DNA of 64,000 bases from Rhynchospora pubera. Its lineage: Eukaryota; Streptophyta; Magnoliopsida; Poales; Cyperaceae. The position numbers and the translations under genes were made by a program. The stretch lies in NCBI GenBank assembly GCA_028095005.1, contig CM051460.1, positions 69,169,676 through 69,233,675 of the forward strand, read 5' to 3'. The notes beneath the pieces are model-generated. The model searched no databases, was not told the DNA's origin, and saw only the letters and a list, made by a program, of their open reading frames with translations. Shown one piece after another: positions 23,815 through 35,934 of the stretch. The stretch's first letter is position 1, and each line of letters starts with the position of its first letter.

Positions 23815-24536
23815 GTGTACTACGAAAAACAAAGCACAAATAACTTCAGGTTATTAATGTCATAACTTCAGGTCATGATATATAAAAATAAATAAATAAA
23901 AAAAACTATAACATAATGAATGAAAATAAAATAAATACAATTCATATGACTATAACTTCAGGTTATAATATTCAATAACTTCTAGTTATTAAAAATTTCA
24001 CTACACAATTAGAAGAATAACTTCGGGTTATTCTCATCTATGAGATTATAATAACTTCTAGTTATTAAAATATAAAACTTCAGGTTTTTGATAATAAAAA
24101 AAAACAGAGATCTAAATATTCACGTATGAAGAAAAAAAAGGATCTAAACAGATCTAAAAAAAATTGCGTAGTTATTATAAGTATTTAAACAGATCTAAAC
24201 AAAGAATGGATCTCAACATAAATCTAAACAGATTTTAAAAAGTTTTCACCTACGGAAAAAAAATTGCAATTTGCAATTGAATAAATACACTACACCAATT
24301 TCAATTAGTATCAACGTGTGAATCTAGAGGAAAAAAAATATTGGATACGAAACACCAATTTCAATCAAACCCTTTTACCTTTTCCTCCTGAGCGATTCGT
24401 GCTGATAACGTATTGTAAAATTAAGTGAAAAGAGGAAGAGACAAAGATAAAAGAGAGAGTAAATTAGTGCTCTATATTTTTTAATTCTCAATATGGATTC
24501 TCAATTTCATGATACAACATACAATTTACAAGCCTC

Positions 24537-24544
24537 TATTTATA
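24537..24544 (-). promoter_or_regulatory. TATA box in LTR of Copia half B
   Basis: Mirror of the TATA box at 17098. It faces it, so transcripts from the two LTRs would converge on the centre of the inverted repeat. Confidence 0.55.
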
Positions 24545-25161
24545 AGCAAAGAAAAGAGATCTTTTAATAAATGACAAAGATATGTATCTAATGTAATAAA
24601 TGAGAATATTAAAGATGAACAATCTATAAATGATTTGTATCCATTTATAACATAATTAAATTTTTAGAGCCGAATTGCGGCATTTTAGTTACGAACTTAT
24701 AATCTATTAAATAATGTGTGTACTATATATGCACTGTATATATAGTGGCCTAGCTCTCCACTGAAGTTAGGCAAGTTGCGATCAAATATTAAATTATTAT
24801 TTTCTTTTTTATCATGAATTTGACTTCTGTTCAACATATGAAAGCCTCGGAAATTATCAAAACAATATTACTGGCCTAGCTATAAGCACATATTACTACT
24901 TAAATGTTGGGAAAATTATATATTTTGATAATTTTTGTTGATCACGCCGAAGTGATACTCATGTGGAGCTGAAGACATTGCTGCACAATAATGTAGCCGT
25001 ACGTTTTGGTGTTATATTATTTACTTAAATATATGATTTGTAAAGTTGGTTGAGTGTTCTAATATGTTATCTTTGCATGCATATATTTTTACATAATTTC
25101 TTTTTGTCTGATTATTTTCTCATCACCTATCTTAATAGAATCTCATGTTCTTGTACTACTG

Positions 25162-27205
25162 TCTTTTTATGATCAGATATCATGTAGTTAATGTACGTAA
25201 CTAAAGGTGTAATGAAACTTATAAAGTAACATAGCCTTGAAATTTCATAGCAAGATACGGACTTGTTTCTATTTTGTATGTAAATAAACAACTCGCAAAA
25301 TAACTTTCAAGAAAAAAGAAAAACAGAGGATTGATTCATAGGCATTAAAAATGGTAAGTTATGCTTTTCGTTTAATTTATATATAAATTGGGTCAAATCT
25401 CCTAACTTATTTTTAAATTAAATGTCAATTCAAATAAATTACTCTTTGCAAGTAGATTAATAGATTATTCTCAGGCCACTTGATTTTGATTTTTTTTTTT
25501 TTGCTTATATCACGTCGGTCTTTATTTGTGAAAAAAAATTACTCAATTCTTGAACTTCAAACAAAAATTGAGTTAGCTTTTTAAGTTTTTTTAAACAAAA
25601 CTAAAACAACATCGACTAAAAAAGGGACGTATGAATGAACTTAATTTTCCTCCTTTTTGTGACAATATATAAGGAAGGTTAGTGTCGGATAAATGGAAAG
25701 GATGAGGTTCATCTAATAGGATTGTTCTCATGTTTCAAATTCAAACGACTGATCCAAATTGTTCAATATACTCTTCATATTAAAAACTTATAAGAAATCA
25801 ATTTTTAAATTTTTTTAATATTTCTTACTATTTTTTTGGGTAATTTAGAAAATCGTTGTTATTATTGTATAGGTCCATAATTCCGTATCATGGATTTAAT
25901 GAAATACCGAAAAAAGTACCAAAATATTTCAAAAAAAAATAAAAAATTTTATTTTTTTATAAGTTCTCAATATGAAGACCGCGCATTGAATAGTTTAAAT
26001 TGGTCGTTTAAAATTCCAAACGTAATAACGATCGTATAGGACGAACAATGTCCGTCCCATAGATTGAAATTAGCACAATTTAAAAGTCCAACAGGATAAA
26101 AATTGTGGCAGAATTAATCACGTCACTTATATTTCATATATTAGTCCTAAATAAATTGAAGCCGCTCTTCAATCATGTCAGAAATAATCTAAAAGAAATG
26201 CCAAGTAATTTCCGGGTTTGAGCAAATCCAGATCCGACAATTTCACATGTCTAATCATGCAAACGATAAATCAAACGGGTGGTTCATCCAAGAGCTCTGG
26301 AGGTAGAAATTTGAAAAAAAAAAAAGGAAAAAAAAAAAGAAAGAGAGTGTGTGTAAAATGAATCAACTAACGAAAGCTCCTCTTCATGGCTTGTAAGCAC
26401 TTTTGACAACCAAAGAAAGATAAAGACTTTGACACTTTAATCTGTCCCATCTCACCAAATCGCCACCTATCTTGATTGCGCCATTTCATTGGTTAATAGA
26501 AGAGAATTGTACTCGTTGCTATGCTAAATTATCTAAATTTGATACGAGTTTGTTACCTAGCGTCATTTTTTTCACCTCAGATTTGGAAGTATGAAAGGAA
26601 ATTGGGTTTGATGCAGAAATTGTGTGCGAGTAGAAGTCTTCTACGGCAAGTAAAGAAAAAATGATAGTGTAGCGAGTCGACATTATCACAAATCAAGAAT
26701 CTGTGAATTCATTTTAATTTTCTTACTTTTTTGATAGAGTCTAGAGGCTATAAAAGTCACTAATATGGCATTTTCATCTTCTTCTTTTTGCCTTTTTTAT
26801 GTTTTTATTTGCGGCATTGACTTGTTACACTGTGCAGTAGAAATTATTTTAGGATTTCTGATACAGAATCTATACCTATAAAAGTTGGTTCCCTCACTGA
26901 TAATCTAACATGTGTTCATTTGATGCAGCTAAATCAGACAGCGTTCCTATGCAACCACATCCCAGACTCTGTGGCGGCTACATGAAAGCAGATTGTGTAT
27001 GGATTGTCTGCTAAATAATAAATAATCCATGATTAACGTCAGGTTCATCGAAATTCATGCGGCCCATGAAAATTTTTCTGTCAAAATTAGATCGGACGGA
27101 TGAAATTTAGTCCGCTACATGTGAGCTTTCTAGATCTGCTGTAAAAGGATTTTTATCCGCGTTCCTATTAGGTATTCTTGATGTATTTCTAAATAATATT
27201 AGAGA
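25162..27205. other. Intergenic, no gene seen
   Basis: AT-rich, with A/T homopolymers and a GA-rich run near 26320-26350. A TATAAAAG motif near 26749 is followed after only about 15 bp by a short hydrophobic frame, too close for a normal leader. No known family was recognised. Confidence 0.4.
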
Positions 27206-28381
27206 GGGTTCGTTTGGATTGATTGGGAATAAAAGTCTCGTTTGGATTGTTTAGGAATAACGAAAAATAATTTTTTTTGGGAATAATTTTTTTCTAGGCA
27301 TCCAAATAAGTTAGGAATAAAAAAAATAATATTTTCTTTCTAGAAATAGCTTCTTCCAACAATTATATATACATAATTTCAACAAAATTAGCTAAATACT
27401 AATAGTTAAATGAAATTATGTGTGCGCTTTATTTAATATTAAAATAATAATTGTTAATAATTTACTTAAATTAATATTAATTTGTTTATTCCTATCTCAC
27501 CATCCAAACAACATTTCTTCTTTCTAGGAATAGTTTTTTTCCGCTCTTCCCATAGTTACACTCTTTCCAATATTTTCTTCCTAAAATCTTTATTCCTTCC
27601 TTATTCCCATACCATCCAAACGAGCTAATAGCTTCTTCCTAGGCATCCAAACAAGTTAGGAATAAGGGGCTGTTTGGATGGTATGGGAATAAGGAAGGAA
27701 TAAGGATTTTAGGAAGAAAATATTGGAAAATGTGTAACTTTGGAAAGAGTGGGAAGATGTTATTTCATAAATAAGAAATGTTATTTAGATGGTGAGTTAG
27801 CAATAAGCAAATTGATATTAATTTAAATAAATTATTAAAAATTATTATAATATTAAATAAAGTACAAATTAAAGAGCACATAAAATTTCATTTAGTTATT
27901 ACTTATTAGTATTTAGCTAATTTTGTGAAATTACGTATATATAATTGTTGGAAAATCTTATTCCTAGAATAAGCTATTCCTAGGAAGAAATTATTCTTCT
28001 CCTTATCCCTAACTTATTTGGATGTTCTGGAAGAAGTTATTTCTAGAAAGAAGCTATTTTTTCTATTTCTAAACAATCCAAACGACCCCAAGGAGAACAA
28101 TAGCTTCTTCTAACAATTATATATACATAATTTCAACAAAATTATCTAAATACTAATAGATAAATAAAATTATGTGTACTCTTTAATTAGTAGTTTATTT
28201 AATATTAAAATAATATTTTTTAATAATTTACTTAAATTAATATTAATTTGCTTATTCCTAACTCACCATCCAAACAACATTTTTTCTTTCCAGAATAACA
28301 CTCTTCTCACTCTTCCCAAAGTTACACTTTTTCCAATGTTTTCTTTCTAAAATTCTTATTCCTTATTCCCATACCATCCAA
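27206..28381. mobile_element. Cluster of three copies of one MITE family
   Basis: Copy 1 (about 27236-27626) and copy 2 (about 27666-28089) are in opposite orientation, and copy 3 (about 28093-28381) is a truncated copy in the first orientation. All share GTTTGGAT/ATCCAAAC ends, a TTATTCCCATACCATCCAA terminus, and the core ACAATTATATATACATAATT. Copy 2 starts GGGGCTGTTTGGATGG and ends CCAAACGACCCC, with AAG on both sides. No coding capacity. Confidence 0.75.
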
Positions 28382-29639
28382 TATTAGAATTTGAAACTTT
28401 CATGATTCCTTATCAATAGTAGCAAAAGAATCCCTCAAAGGCTCAAACGTGGACAAATAAAGAAATAAAACAATGATAGACAATAAAGATATGTTGCTCA
28501 ATTTATAAGAGAGATGGATAGATATGTTGCTTTATTTATTTCCTTATTAGATATTAGATATAAAATCAAAATATATTGTTGTTCAACACATGTAATCTTT
28601 TTAGGATCCGTGTGTCTACAAGGAGTGGAGATATATATAAGGAGAAATGTTATGGTGCATCACAATGTATTGAAGATTTTGTTTGCGGCCATGATCATGA
28701 GGGTTTATATCCATAAATGGTAAGTTTGAAAAACGAAAATAGTAATTTATTTTTAAAAAATATATAAAATTTGGTTTGCTGTGAGATTTCAATATGTAGA
28801 TTTGATTTGTCAAATTAGATTTGTTAGTTCAAAAAAAACTAACGTATATTATTACAATGTACAAAATTCTTAATACATCGCGATGCACCATAACATTTCT
28901 CTACACATAAGCATGTATTTTTGCATATCCTACTGGTATATACATTTGTATATATTGTTTGAGCAATTTGCAGTGAATAATTAATTGTCTACATGCAGCA
29001 TAACGACTGCAAAACACAAATTACGAATTTAACGCCATAAAAAAATAAATTCACGCCTCACAAAAATAAAATAAATGAGATGCTTATGAAATGCGCACAG
29101 CACAATTTAAAATTATTATCATGCCCACATGAATTCCACCCGATCACCATTTCTTATTGTTTAATTTTATTACTCTTCTTCCTGGAAACATCGTTCCATC
29201 AATTTTTTTTGGTATAAATATAGATGAAAAAGTCAGCAAAATACTTTTTTGAGACATTTTATGATTTCATGCTTGAGCTGATTGCATAACCGCTTGGTAA
29301 CTTTCTTCCAACTTCCAAGTCCATTATACATTGTTCTTACTGTAAAGTCATTAGTAAATCGGGACTCATAATAAGAATTATCTCCTAGATTAATCATCTT
29401 CATCATTCTCCACCAGTTAGATTAATTACATTCTGAAAAAAGAAAAAAAGATGTGAGGATGAGGGGATGATTCTCCTGACAGTTATTAACATGTTATTCT
29501 TTTTTAGATGAGGGGATGAGCGAATTTCTTTTTTTGTATGAGGGGATGAAGGGGGAGGGATGAGCGAAACAGAGGGGAAGGAGGCACGACCGGCACAGAG
29601 CGGAGGGAGCGACACAGAGGAAATGACAACTGTTCTATT
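28382..29639. other. Intergenic, no gene seen
   Basis: AT-rich. Around 28630-28910 the motif GGAGAAATGTTATGGTGCATCACAATGTA and its complement form a loose inverted pair, probably a MITE remnant. From 29440 to 29600 there are several ATGAGGGGATGA motifs, mirrored by CTCATCCCCTC after 29920, so the minisatellite may lie inside an inverted-repeat element. Confidence 0.35.
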
Positions 29640-29900
29640 TAACTGTTCTAGTTAACACATACAACGGTTCTTGTTAAATATACAATAGTTCTAGTTAAAT
29701 ATATAGCTGTTCTAGTTAAATATATAACAATTTTGGTTATATATATAACTGTTCTGGTTATATATATAACTGTTCTGGTTAAATATATAAATGTTCTGGT
29801 TATATATATAATTGTTCTGGTTAAATATACAATTATTCTTGATAAATATATAACTGTTCTGGTTATATATATGATTGTTTAATAACTGTTCTAGTTTATA
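29640..29900. repeat. 21-bp minisatellite, about 12 units
   Basis: Tandem units of about 21 bp follow the pattern TAACTGTTCTGGTTATATA. Because 21 is a multiple of three and the units lack stops on the minus strand, an open frame of heptapeptides (IYNQNSY) results; this is a by-product of the repeat, not a gene. The units have diverged from each other, so the array is not new. Confidence 0.85.
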
Positions 29901-30275
29901 AATCATTCACTGGGATCTCATCCCCTCTCCCCTCCCCTGGCTCTTTCATCCCTTGAGGGTCATCCCCATCATCCTCTGGACTTCTATTAATAAGGATTCT
30001 GGGGATGATGGAGGATGATAGAATTCAAAGTACGATCTTAAACAATTTTGACTAGTAAATTCCAATTTATCCTCGAAAAAAAGTATATATCGATTTTTCC
30101 TCAACTTTGTTAGATCCATTAATGTAGTTCTGAAAAATTGTCAACATCAAATAAATATCATTCCCATCAACAAAATATAATAAAATATCAGCACACTATT
30201 ACATTTGTAATGAAATAATGAAATGAAACAAACATTTTCATTAATAAGGAGAGAACTAAAATTTTTATTTCAGCT

Positions 30276-30733
30276 CACTATAAGAAAAGATGATTTTTAG
30301 ATAGATTTTTGTGATAGACTTTTTTTATTTATGTTGGACATTGATCTATTGCTAGATTTATTTTTTATTGCTAGATTTAATTGATGTACTAAATCTAGAA
30401 TTTTTTTAGCAAGACTCAATTTTCTATTAATAACTCCTTACAAATCTAGCAATTTATTTTTGATAGACTTTTCTAATCTTGTAATATCTAGTGTAGCAAT
30501 TTAAAAAGGTCTAGCAATTTATTTTTGCTACATTAGATATTACAAGATTCAAAAAGTCTATAAAAAATAAATTGCTAGATTTTTAAGGAGTTATTAATAG
30601 AAAATTGAGTCTTGCTAAAAAATTTGATAGATTTAATGCATCGAGTAAATCTAACAATAGAATAATAACCAACATAAATAAAAAAAAAAAATCTAGCTAT
30701 GAAGTCTATTTAAAGGTCATCTTTCTTGTAGCG
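30276..30733. mobile_element. Hairpin MITE of the CACTA (En/Spm) superfamily
   Basis: The left end CACTATAAGAAAAGATGA is complementary to the right end TCATCTTTCTTGTAGCG, and GCT flanks both sides (30273-30275 and 30734-30736), the 3-bp duplication typical of CACTA elements. The 458 bp fold back almost completely: motifs such as CAAATCTAGCAATTTATTTT recur inverted around a centre near 30505. There is no transposase. A transcript would form a long imperfect hairpin. Confidence 0.85.
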
Positions 30734-30894
30734 GCTCTCCTCTTCAATTTTTTTACGGATTTGAACAATTAATTTGATGCATATTTTAATTCATGTAATT
30801 CACAATAGACAGTTTAAATCACCTGATCTTGAATCTCACAATATCCGATCTATTTAGTCTGCTCATGTTAAATTAATCTTTAATTAAGAGTATT

Positions 30895-31885
30895 AGATTT
30901 AAGGGTGATTTAGATTTATGCCACTATAGATATTTAAAATTAGAGATATGCCATCACTAAATAACAAATTATTTTTTTGCCATTATAAAATAATAAAAAT
31001 TAGTTTTTTGCCATTGGACAATTATATGACGATTTTACCCTTTTAAATATGTCATTATAAAACATAAAAATTAGTAATATGCCATCACAAAAGATATAAT
31101 TGATTTTATGCCATTATTAATCATTAACGATTAGTTTTACGCCACTGCAAAATAACAAAATTATTTTATGCCACTAGTGCAAGCAAATAGCGACATATAT
31201 TTAATTAGTCATCTAATTTTAAAATTAAAAATATTACATTTAACATTGAATTTACAATAATATTCTTGTCCGATCTTTTTTAACGTAAGTAATTATGGAT
31301 TATTAAACTATAATGGTCTTTGTATACTTTGTTATACTCCACGATGATAACAACATTAATTTTGGAATGAATAAAATGAATCTATAATACTCTTCTGTAA
31401 ATTATCATGGAAAACATAAAAAATTATGTTTTGCTCACGGATGAGCACTCTCTTCTATGAATTGAGCAACTCACCGAAGAAAGTGTATTGCGGAGGAGAA
31501 AAAAAAAATTTAATATCCTACTAATTCCAGACATGTCATATACTTATATTATATGAGTAATGTTTTAATGAAAAAAAAGCGTGCCAATTATTAAGCGGGC
31601 AAGGCCTCCTCGCACAGTGAAGGTTTTGTGCATTAATTATTTTTTCCTGAGCGTCATCTTTCCTTTTTTTTAGGGTTTATATTTAATGAGGGGTTATTTG
31701 GTCATTTAAAAAAATAATGACAAATTTGGTAATGATATTTTCAGAATTTAATATGTTTTTGAAAAAATAGTGGCATAAAACTAATTTAAGCAAATCTATA
31801 ATGGCATAAATTTAATTAGTAATTTAAGAATGGCATTTTCCTAATTAACAAAATTCATGGTGGCATAAAACTAATTATCTCTAGA
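30895..31885. repeat. Degenerate repeats of ATGCCATTATAAAAT with inverted ends
   Basis: The left part (30910-31180) has about eight degenerate units around ATGCCATTATAAAATAAT. The right part (31765-31880) has the complementary TGGCATAAAACTAATTT. The outer sequences AGATTTA..ATGCCAC and GTGGCAT..TAGATTTAAA mirror each other, suggesting a non-autonomous element with subterminal repeats. Similar motifs lie at 5.2-5.3 kb. Boundaries are approximate. Confidence 0.45.
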
Positions 31886-32344
31886 TTTAAATGAACCATT
31901 CGAATCTATTTTATTTATTTATTTATTTCATGCAATCAGAGAAAGAAAGCCGGCCTTGTTGCTTTGTACCTCTAATTTTTTATTTAGTGAAAAAAAGTAC
32001 TACTGAAATGAAATGTGACATCGTCAGCATTTGTCATTTGTGCACGGGAATAAAGATATGGTATCTTCATTTTACATTTTGCACATATTTATGCTATCTG
32101 CACTCGAAGATGTCTATCTTACGTGCATATGCGGGCCAGAAAATTATGATATAATAGAACCTGAGATTAATCCGGGCAAAAATCCATAAGCTAAATGATT
32201 CTTTATTCATGCAATTAAAGCCATATGTAATAGTGCCAAACATGTGGTAAATTAAGTTATAATTTTTTAAAAAAATTAACAATGCCAGATAGTGTATTGC
32301 AAATTTGTACTGTTGTCTCGTGTGAAACACGCATATATATATGT
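31886..32344. other. Intergenic, no gene seen
   Basis: Open frames on both strands here do not resemble any protein family, and no terminal repeats were seen. Confidence 0.4.
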
Positions 32345-32936
32345 TAGATCGTGTCATGTTGTGTTGGCACGAGTTAATATTTTTAACGTGTTATGTCGTG
32401 TTAAGTGAAAAAAATTAGTTAACACAACACGCATTATGACATGATATAATGTTATACGTGTCAAGTCATATTATAATTTATTTTATTTTTTTGCTAAAAC
32501 TTTATTAAAAATTACTTAAATAATTTTAAAATAGTAAAAAAATATAATGAACCGTTGAAATTTATTTTTAACTTATATATTAAAATAAAAATTTAAAGAT
32601 TGAATAAAAAAGATTATGAATAAAAGTTATTGAACTCAATATAATTTAATAAATTTTAAATAATATTTATTTTTATCATGTCTAATCGTGTCACGTGTCA
32701 ACTCATGTTGTGTTAAGACGTGTCAATGTCTGAAAGTCTCTAATGCGACACAACATTGACATAAGACGCTGACATACATGTCGTGCTAATTCCATAAACG
32801 TGTCGTGTCATATCGTGTCAACATGCATGCTTGTTCTACTAATACGCTCGTATTATGTCGTGTCGTGTCAACATGGATGCTTGTTCTACCAATATGTTCG
32901 TGTAGTACGTGTAGTATCAGTTTAGAAAACACTAAT
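32345..32936. mobile_element. CGTGTC-repeat element, third copy
   Basis: The left array (32350-32470) and right array (32690-32905) of GTGTCGTGT-type repeats flank an AT-rich core. The right end reads, on the minus strand, TTAGTGTTTTCTAAAC, similar to the ends at 4037 and 8151. A unit of about 55 bp containing TGCTTGTTCTAC is tandemly duplicated near 32805-32905. No coding sequence. Confidence 0.5.
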
Positions 32937-33745
32937 GCTAAACCAGGGTGAACGCAAACCAGAGGGAATGGGACAATTATTTTCTTTTTTGTTTGTTCCA
33001 ACTTTCAAGCCTTAAAGTTTATTAAGTGTTGCAATGAGTTGACATAAGTGGGCATCTTATCGTTCTTTTATTTCTAGTTTGGGGGAATGTCAATTTATAG
33101 GCTTCTAGCAAGTAGCAAAAACATACAGTGCTATTCTTTAATTTTTATTATTACTTGTTTTTTGGGAACTTGGGCTATCAACAATTAAATTCATGAGGGC
33201 TTAACTATTTAACAGAATTCTGATTTTAAAATTTTTACAAATTAATCAAGGTGAATAAATTTCCCTAACTCAAGTAATAATAAAATCAATATATAAACCC
33301 AAGACAAAATTAAATAACATTAATTACTTAAATAAAGTTCTACTTAAAGATTAAATGACATCATATGTGCAGAGGCAACTACTCTTATCCATCTCTAAAG
33401 TCAGCAAAATTTTTGAAAATATTTCGTTAGATACAATGTGACAATTATTTTGTACGTACAAAGTAATGCGGAAAACTTTCTTTGCCTGTTTTTCTTTGTA
33501 ATAAAAGACATGGAATAAAAGTTATTTCTGGCTTAGAATTTTTTGTCAAAACTCGCCAGCATTATTTCTTTTTCATATATACAAGAAAGATTAATAGCAT
33601 TATGTGCGAATTTATTGTTAGTTCGCAGACAATTAATACAAAGCAAATTCATTTTGCAGGATCGAAAATTCGCATCATTTGCGTGTAAATTTTCTTCTTT
33701 ATAAATTTATACATTTTTCTAATTTTTAACTTTACTGGATAATAA
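32937..33745. other. Intergenic, no gene seen
   Basis: AT-rich, with no recognisable coding or terminal repeats. Confidence 0.4.
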
Positions 33746-34028
33746 AGGACCTGATCAAAATCCTATGTTTTTAACCTGGGATTTCATTTCATTTCATTTT
33801 GCTGGAAAATTCTTGATCAAAATGAAGTAATTTGATGTCATTTGGATGGAATTCTCATATAATTAGATCTAACGAAATCTTATGAAATCAATTCAAAGGA
33901 AATGAAATGAAATGAAATCCCACGTAAAAATCATCTGGCTACCTTATTTTGGGTGGGTGTTTTTCAAAAAAAAAAAAAACAAAGGAAATGAAATGAAATC
34001 CCACGTAAAAATTATTTTGATTAGGGCC
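33746..34028. mobile_element. Tourist-like MITE with TAA target duplication
   Basis: The ends GGACCTGATCAAAAT and ATTTTGATTAGGGCC are inverted, and subterminal GGGATTTCATTTCATTTC faces GAAATGAAATGAAATCCC. TAA lies on both sides (33743-33745 and 34029-34031), the PIF/Harbinger pattern. The right subterminal block GAAATGAAATCCCACGTAAAAAT is present twice in tandem. Confidence 0.7.
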
Positions 34029-34724
34029 TAAGAGATATTTCTAATGATTTTTTTGGATTGAGAGGAATATCATCATTATCGAATAACTTTAATAACAAAT
34101 AACTAAACATCAATTAAATGATCTTTCATATGGAAAGAACAGTTTCTGACTCAAAGGTGTTAGCCATATAGTTGCGATTGCCACACCAGCAAATTTCTGA
34201 TTCACAGAGAAGAAAAATAGCAATCTAAAAATTACAATCTAACGGGATACCAAGCCAAATCCCCTTAGATTTGCCCAAGTACTAGATCTCATTATTGAAA
34301 TTCAACGGGTGCTTTTTAGTTTTTACAACTAGAGCTTGATCATATTGGAGACACCCATGAAATAGATTTTGTCCTCATCGAACGCTACAAGAATATTTGA
34401 TAAAAATATATTTAATTGGGATTATTATATACGTTTCAAAATCTGTGGTTCTTCAAAATTTCAACTAAATAAAAAAACAGCAGGTGCCAATCTAATCATG
34501 CAATTTCAGGGAGATATTGATTGTTTCTCCACTCGTCATGTTTCCTGTAATCCTTTCTAAGCTGATTGCTACGCAATTGACCAATTGTGCTATGACACAT
34601 TGCCCCTTCTACTTAATTGCGTGACACTAGTTTCTTAATTTACCATGACAATAAAAATGCACATGTTTGTCGAGTAGTCTCAAATGAATTTTTTCCAAGT
34701 TTTGTACATCTTCTTCCTTTCCAA
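34029..34724. other. Intergenic; a segment repeated at about 35.05 kb
   Basis: The stretch around 34441-34506 (TGTGGTTCTTCAAAATTTC) is similar to 35051-35110 in the same orientation, an old local duplication. No known protein was recognised. Confidence 0.35.
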
Positions 34725-34894
34725 GGCTCCGTTTGGATGGCTTCTTCCCGGAATAAGGAATAAGGAATAACCACTTTTTACTAATAAATTTATTTCTAAC
34801 CATCCAAATTTTTCACAAAAGTTACACACTTCCCAATAAATTTCTTCCCTTCTTCCTTCTTCCTACCTTATTCTCAACGCATCCAAACGGAGCC
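34725..34894. mobile_element. MITE, GGCTCCGTTTGGATG ends, CAA TSD
   Basis: A 170-bp element with ends GGCTCCGTTTGGATGG and CATCCAAACGGAGCC, flanked by CAA on both sides (34722-34724 and 34895-34897). It contains the core AAGTTACACACTTC shared by several short MITEs in this window. Confidence 0.82.
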
Positions 34895-35934
34895 CAATAT
34901 AATCCCTGATCAATAATTTAGATAGTATTAAAGCTTTCTAGTTGTATACTTGTATACATACAAGGAACTCGCTGCATAGTAGTTTCCCTCAGAAGATGCA
35001 ATAGAAAATTCACTGAAAGTATTATTTACTATTTTTCTTTTTATATGGTAGTGTGGTTCTTCAAAATTCAACTTGATAAAAGCGAACCGGATTTCAATCA
35101 AATCATGCCATCTAATAGGCAGACAAAAGTAGTTTTCTTTCATTCACCTATCTTTTCCAAATTAGGATAATTTTGTAAATAAAAATATTATCTTTGATAA
35201 CAATAATACAAAAGTTGGCACAATTCATTAAAAAAAAAAACTGTATTCGGCATCTTCGTCATGAAAAGTGCATCGTTAACTTTTTACGCATTAGTTTGAG
35301 AATGCCTATTTAAGTATGTTTTTAATATATGGGAAATGCTATAGCCGAAAGGCACACAAAAAGTTATTAAATAATTCTCACAATACAGTTTTAAATAAAT
35401 ACTAGCACCATATTGACCGATATTTTTGTTTCTAATATATTGAACGTGCCATTCTGACCATTTGATCAAACAAGAATAATACAGATGTATTATGTTTTGT
35501 AGGCGTAATTCAATCAAAATTTTAGTTTGATAAATATAAGATTCTCAAAATATATATATATATATATATATATTTTTTAAAAAAAATTAAGCTTCAGATT
35601 TTTTTAGACTTTTCTTAAGAATTTGGTAGCCCAAAAATACAACTTATGAATGATAAGGCTCGCTGCATATTAGAGAATAGAATAAGCTTCTTTTAAATTA
35701 AAAAATAAATAATGAAATTAAAACCGGGTCACGACTAATGCTTGCCTTTTTGACAAATGGGATAGACGCATTACTTTCTTGTTTTATAGTTTAAACTATT
35801 TTTTTTTTCATATTTACATATAATAAAAAAAAATAAGCATACAATTTCATCAAAGAAGAGCAGGCCATGAAATAATATGAAACGCCTATATTTAAACGCA
35901 CTTCGATTAGCAGGGCTATTGTATTTTGCGTTGC
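34895..35934. other. Intergenic, no gene seen
   Basis: AT-rich, with a (TA)n tract near 35552-35572. Contains the second copy of the local repeat described at 34.44 kb. Confidence 0.4.

Larger units (their letters stand above)
16481..25161. repeat. 8.7 kb inverted repeat of a Copia retrotransposon (two 3992-bp arms)
   Basis: Arm 1 (16481-20472) and arm 2 (21170-25161) are reverse complements: every matched position sums to 41642 along the whole length, so there is no indel between them. Comparing the outermost 330 bp, the LTR and leader by eye, I found one substitution (T at 17207 against C on the minus strand at 24435). Translations of the gag and pol pieces are identical. The central 697 bp (20473-21169) is not symmetric and carries different remnants of the reverse-transcriptase region. 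The arms end at non-LTR positions, so this is a rearrangement rather than two simple insertions. Confidence 0.95.
20612..25161 (-). mobile_element. Copia element half B (5' LTR, gag, pol to mid-RT)
   Basis: This is the same element as half A on the opposite strand, retaining about 560 bp more of the reverse-transcriptase region (20612-21169) but lacking the fragment downstream of YVDD that half A keeps. Both share the leader repeats and the gag and integrase stop codons. No 3' LTR is present. Confidence 0.85.

Noticed and set aside
16481..25161. Two independent full Copia insertions in opposite orientation
   Set aside because: Arms share disabling mutations, lack 3' LTRs and target duplications, and have no indel difference; a single dead copy was duplicated and inverted.
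26749..26970. TATA box followed by a short frame MAFSSSSFCLFYVFICG that looks like a signal peptide
   Set aside because: The ATG lies only about 15 bp after the TATA box, upstream of any normal transcription start, and no convincing second exon joins it.
29640..29900. Regular repeats that could suggest a CRISPR-like array
   Set aside because: Units are contiguous and degenerate, without unique spacers, in a plant nuclear context; it is a minisatellite.
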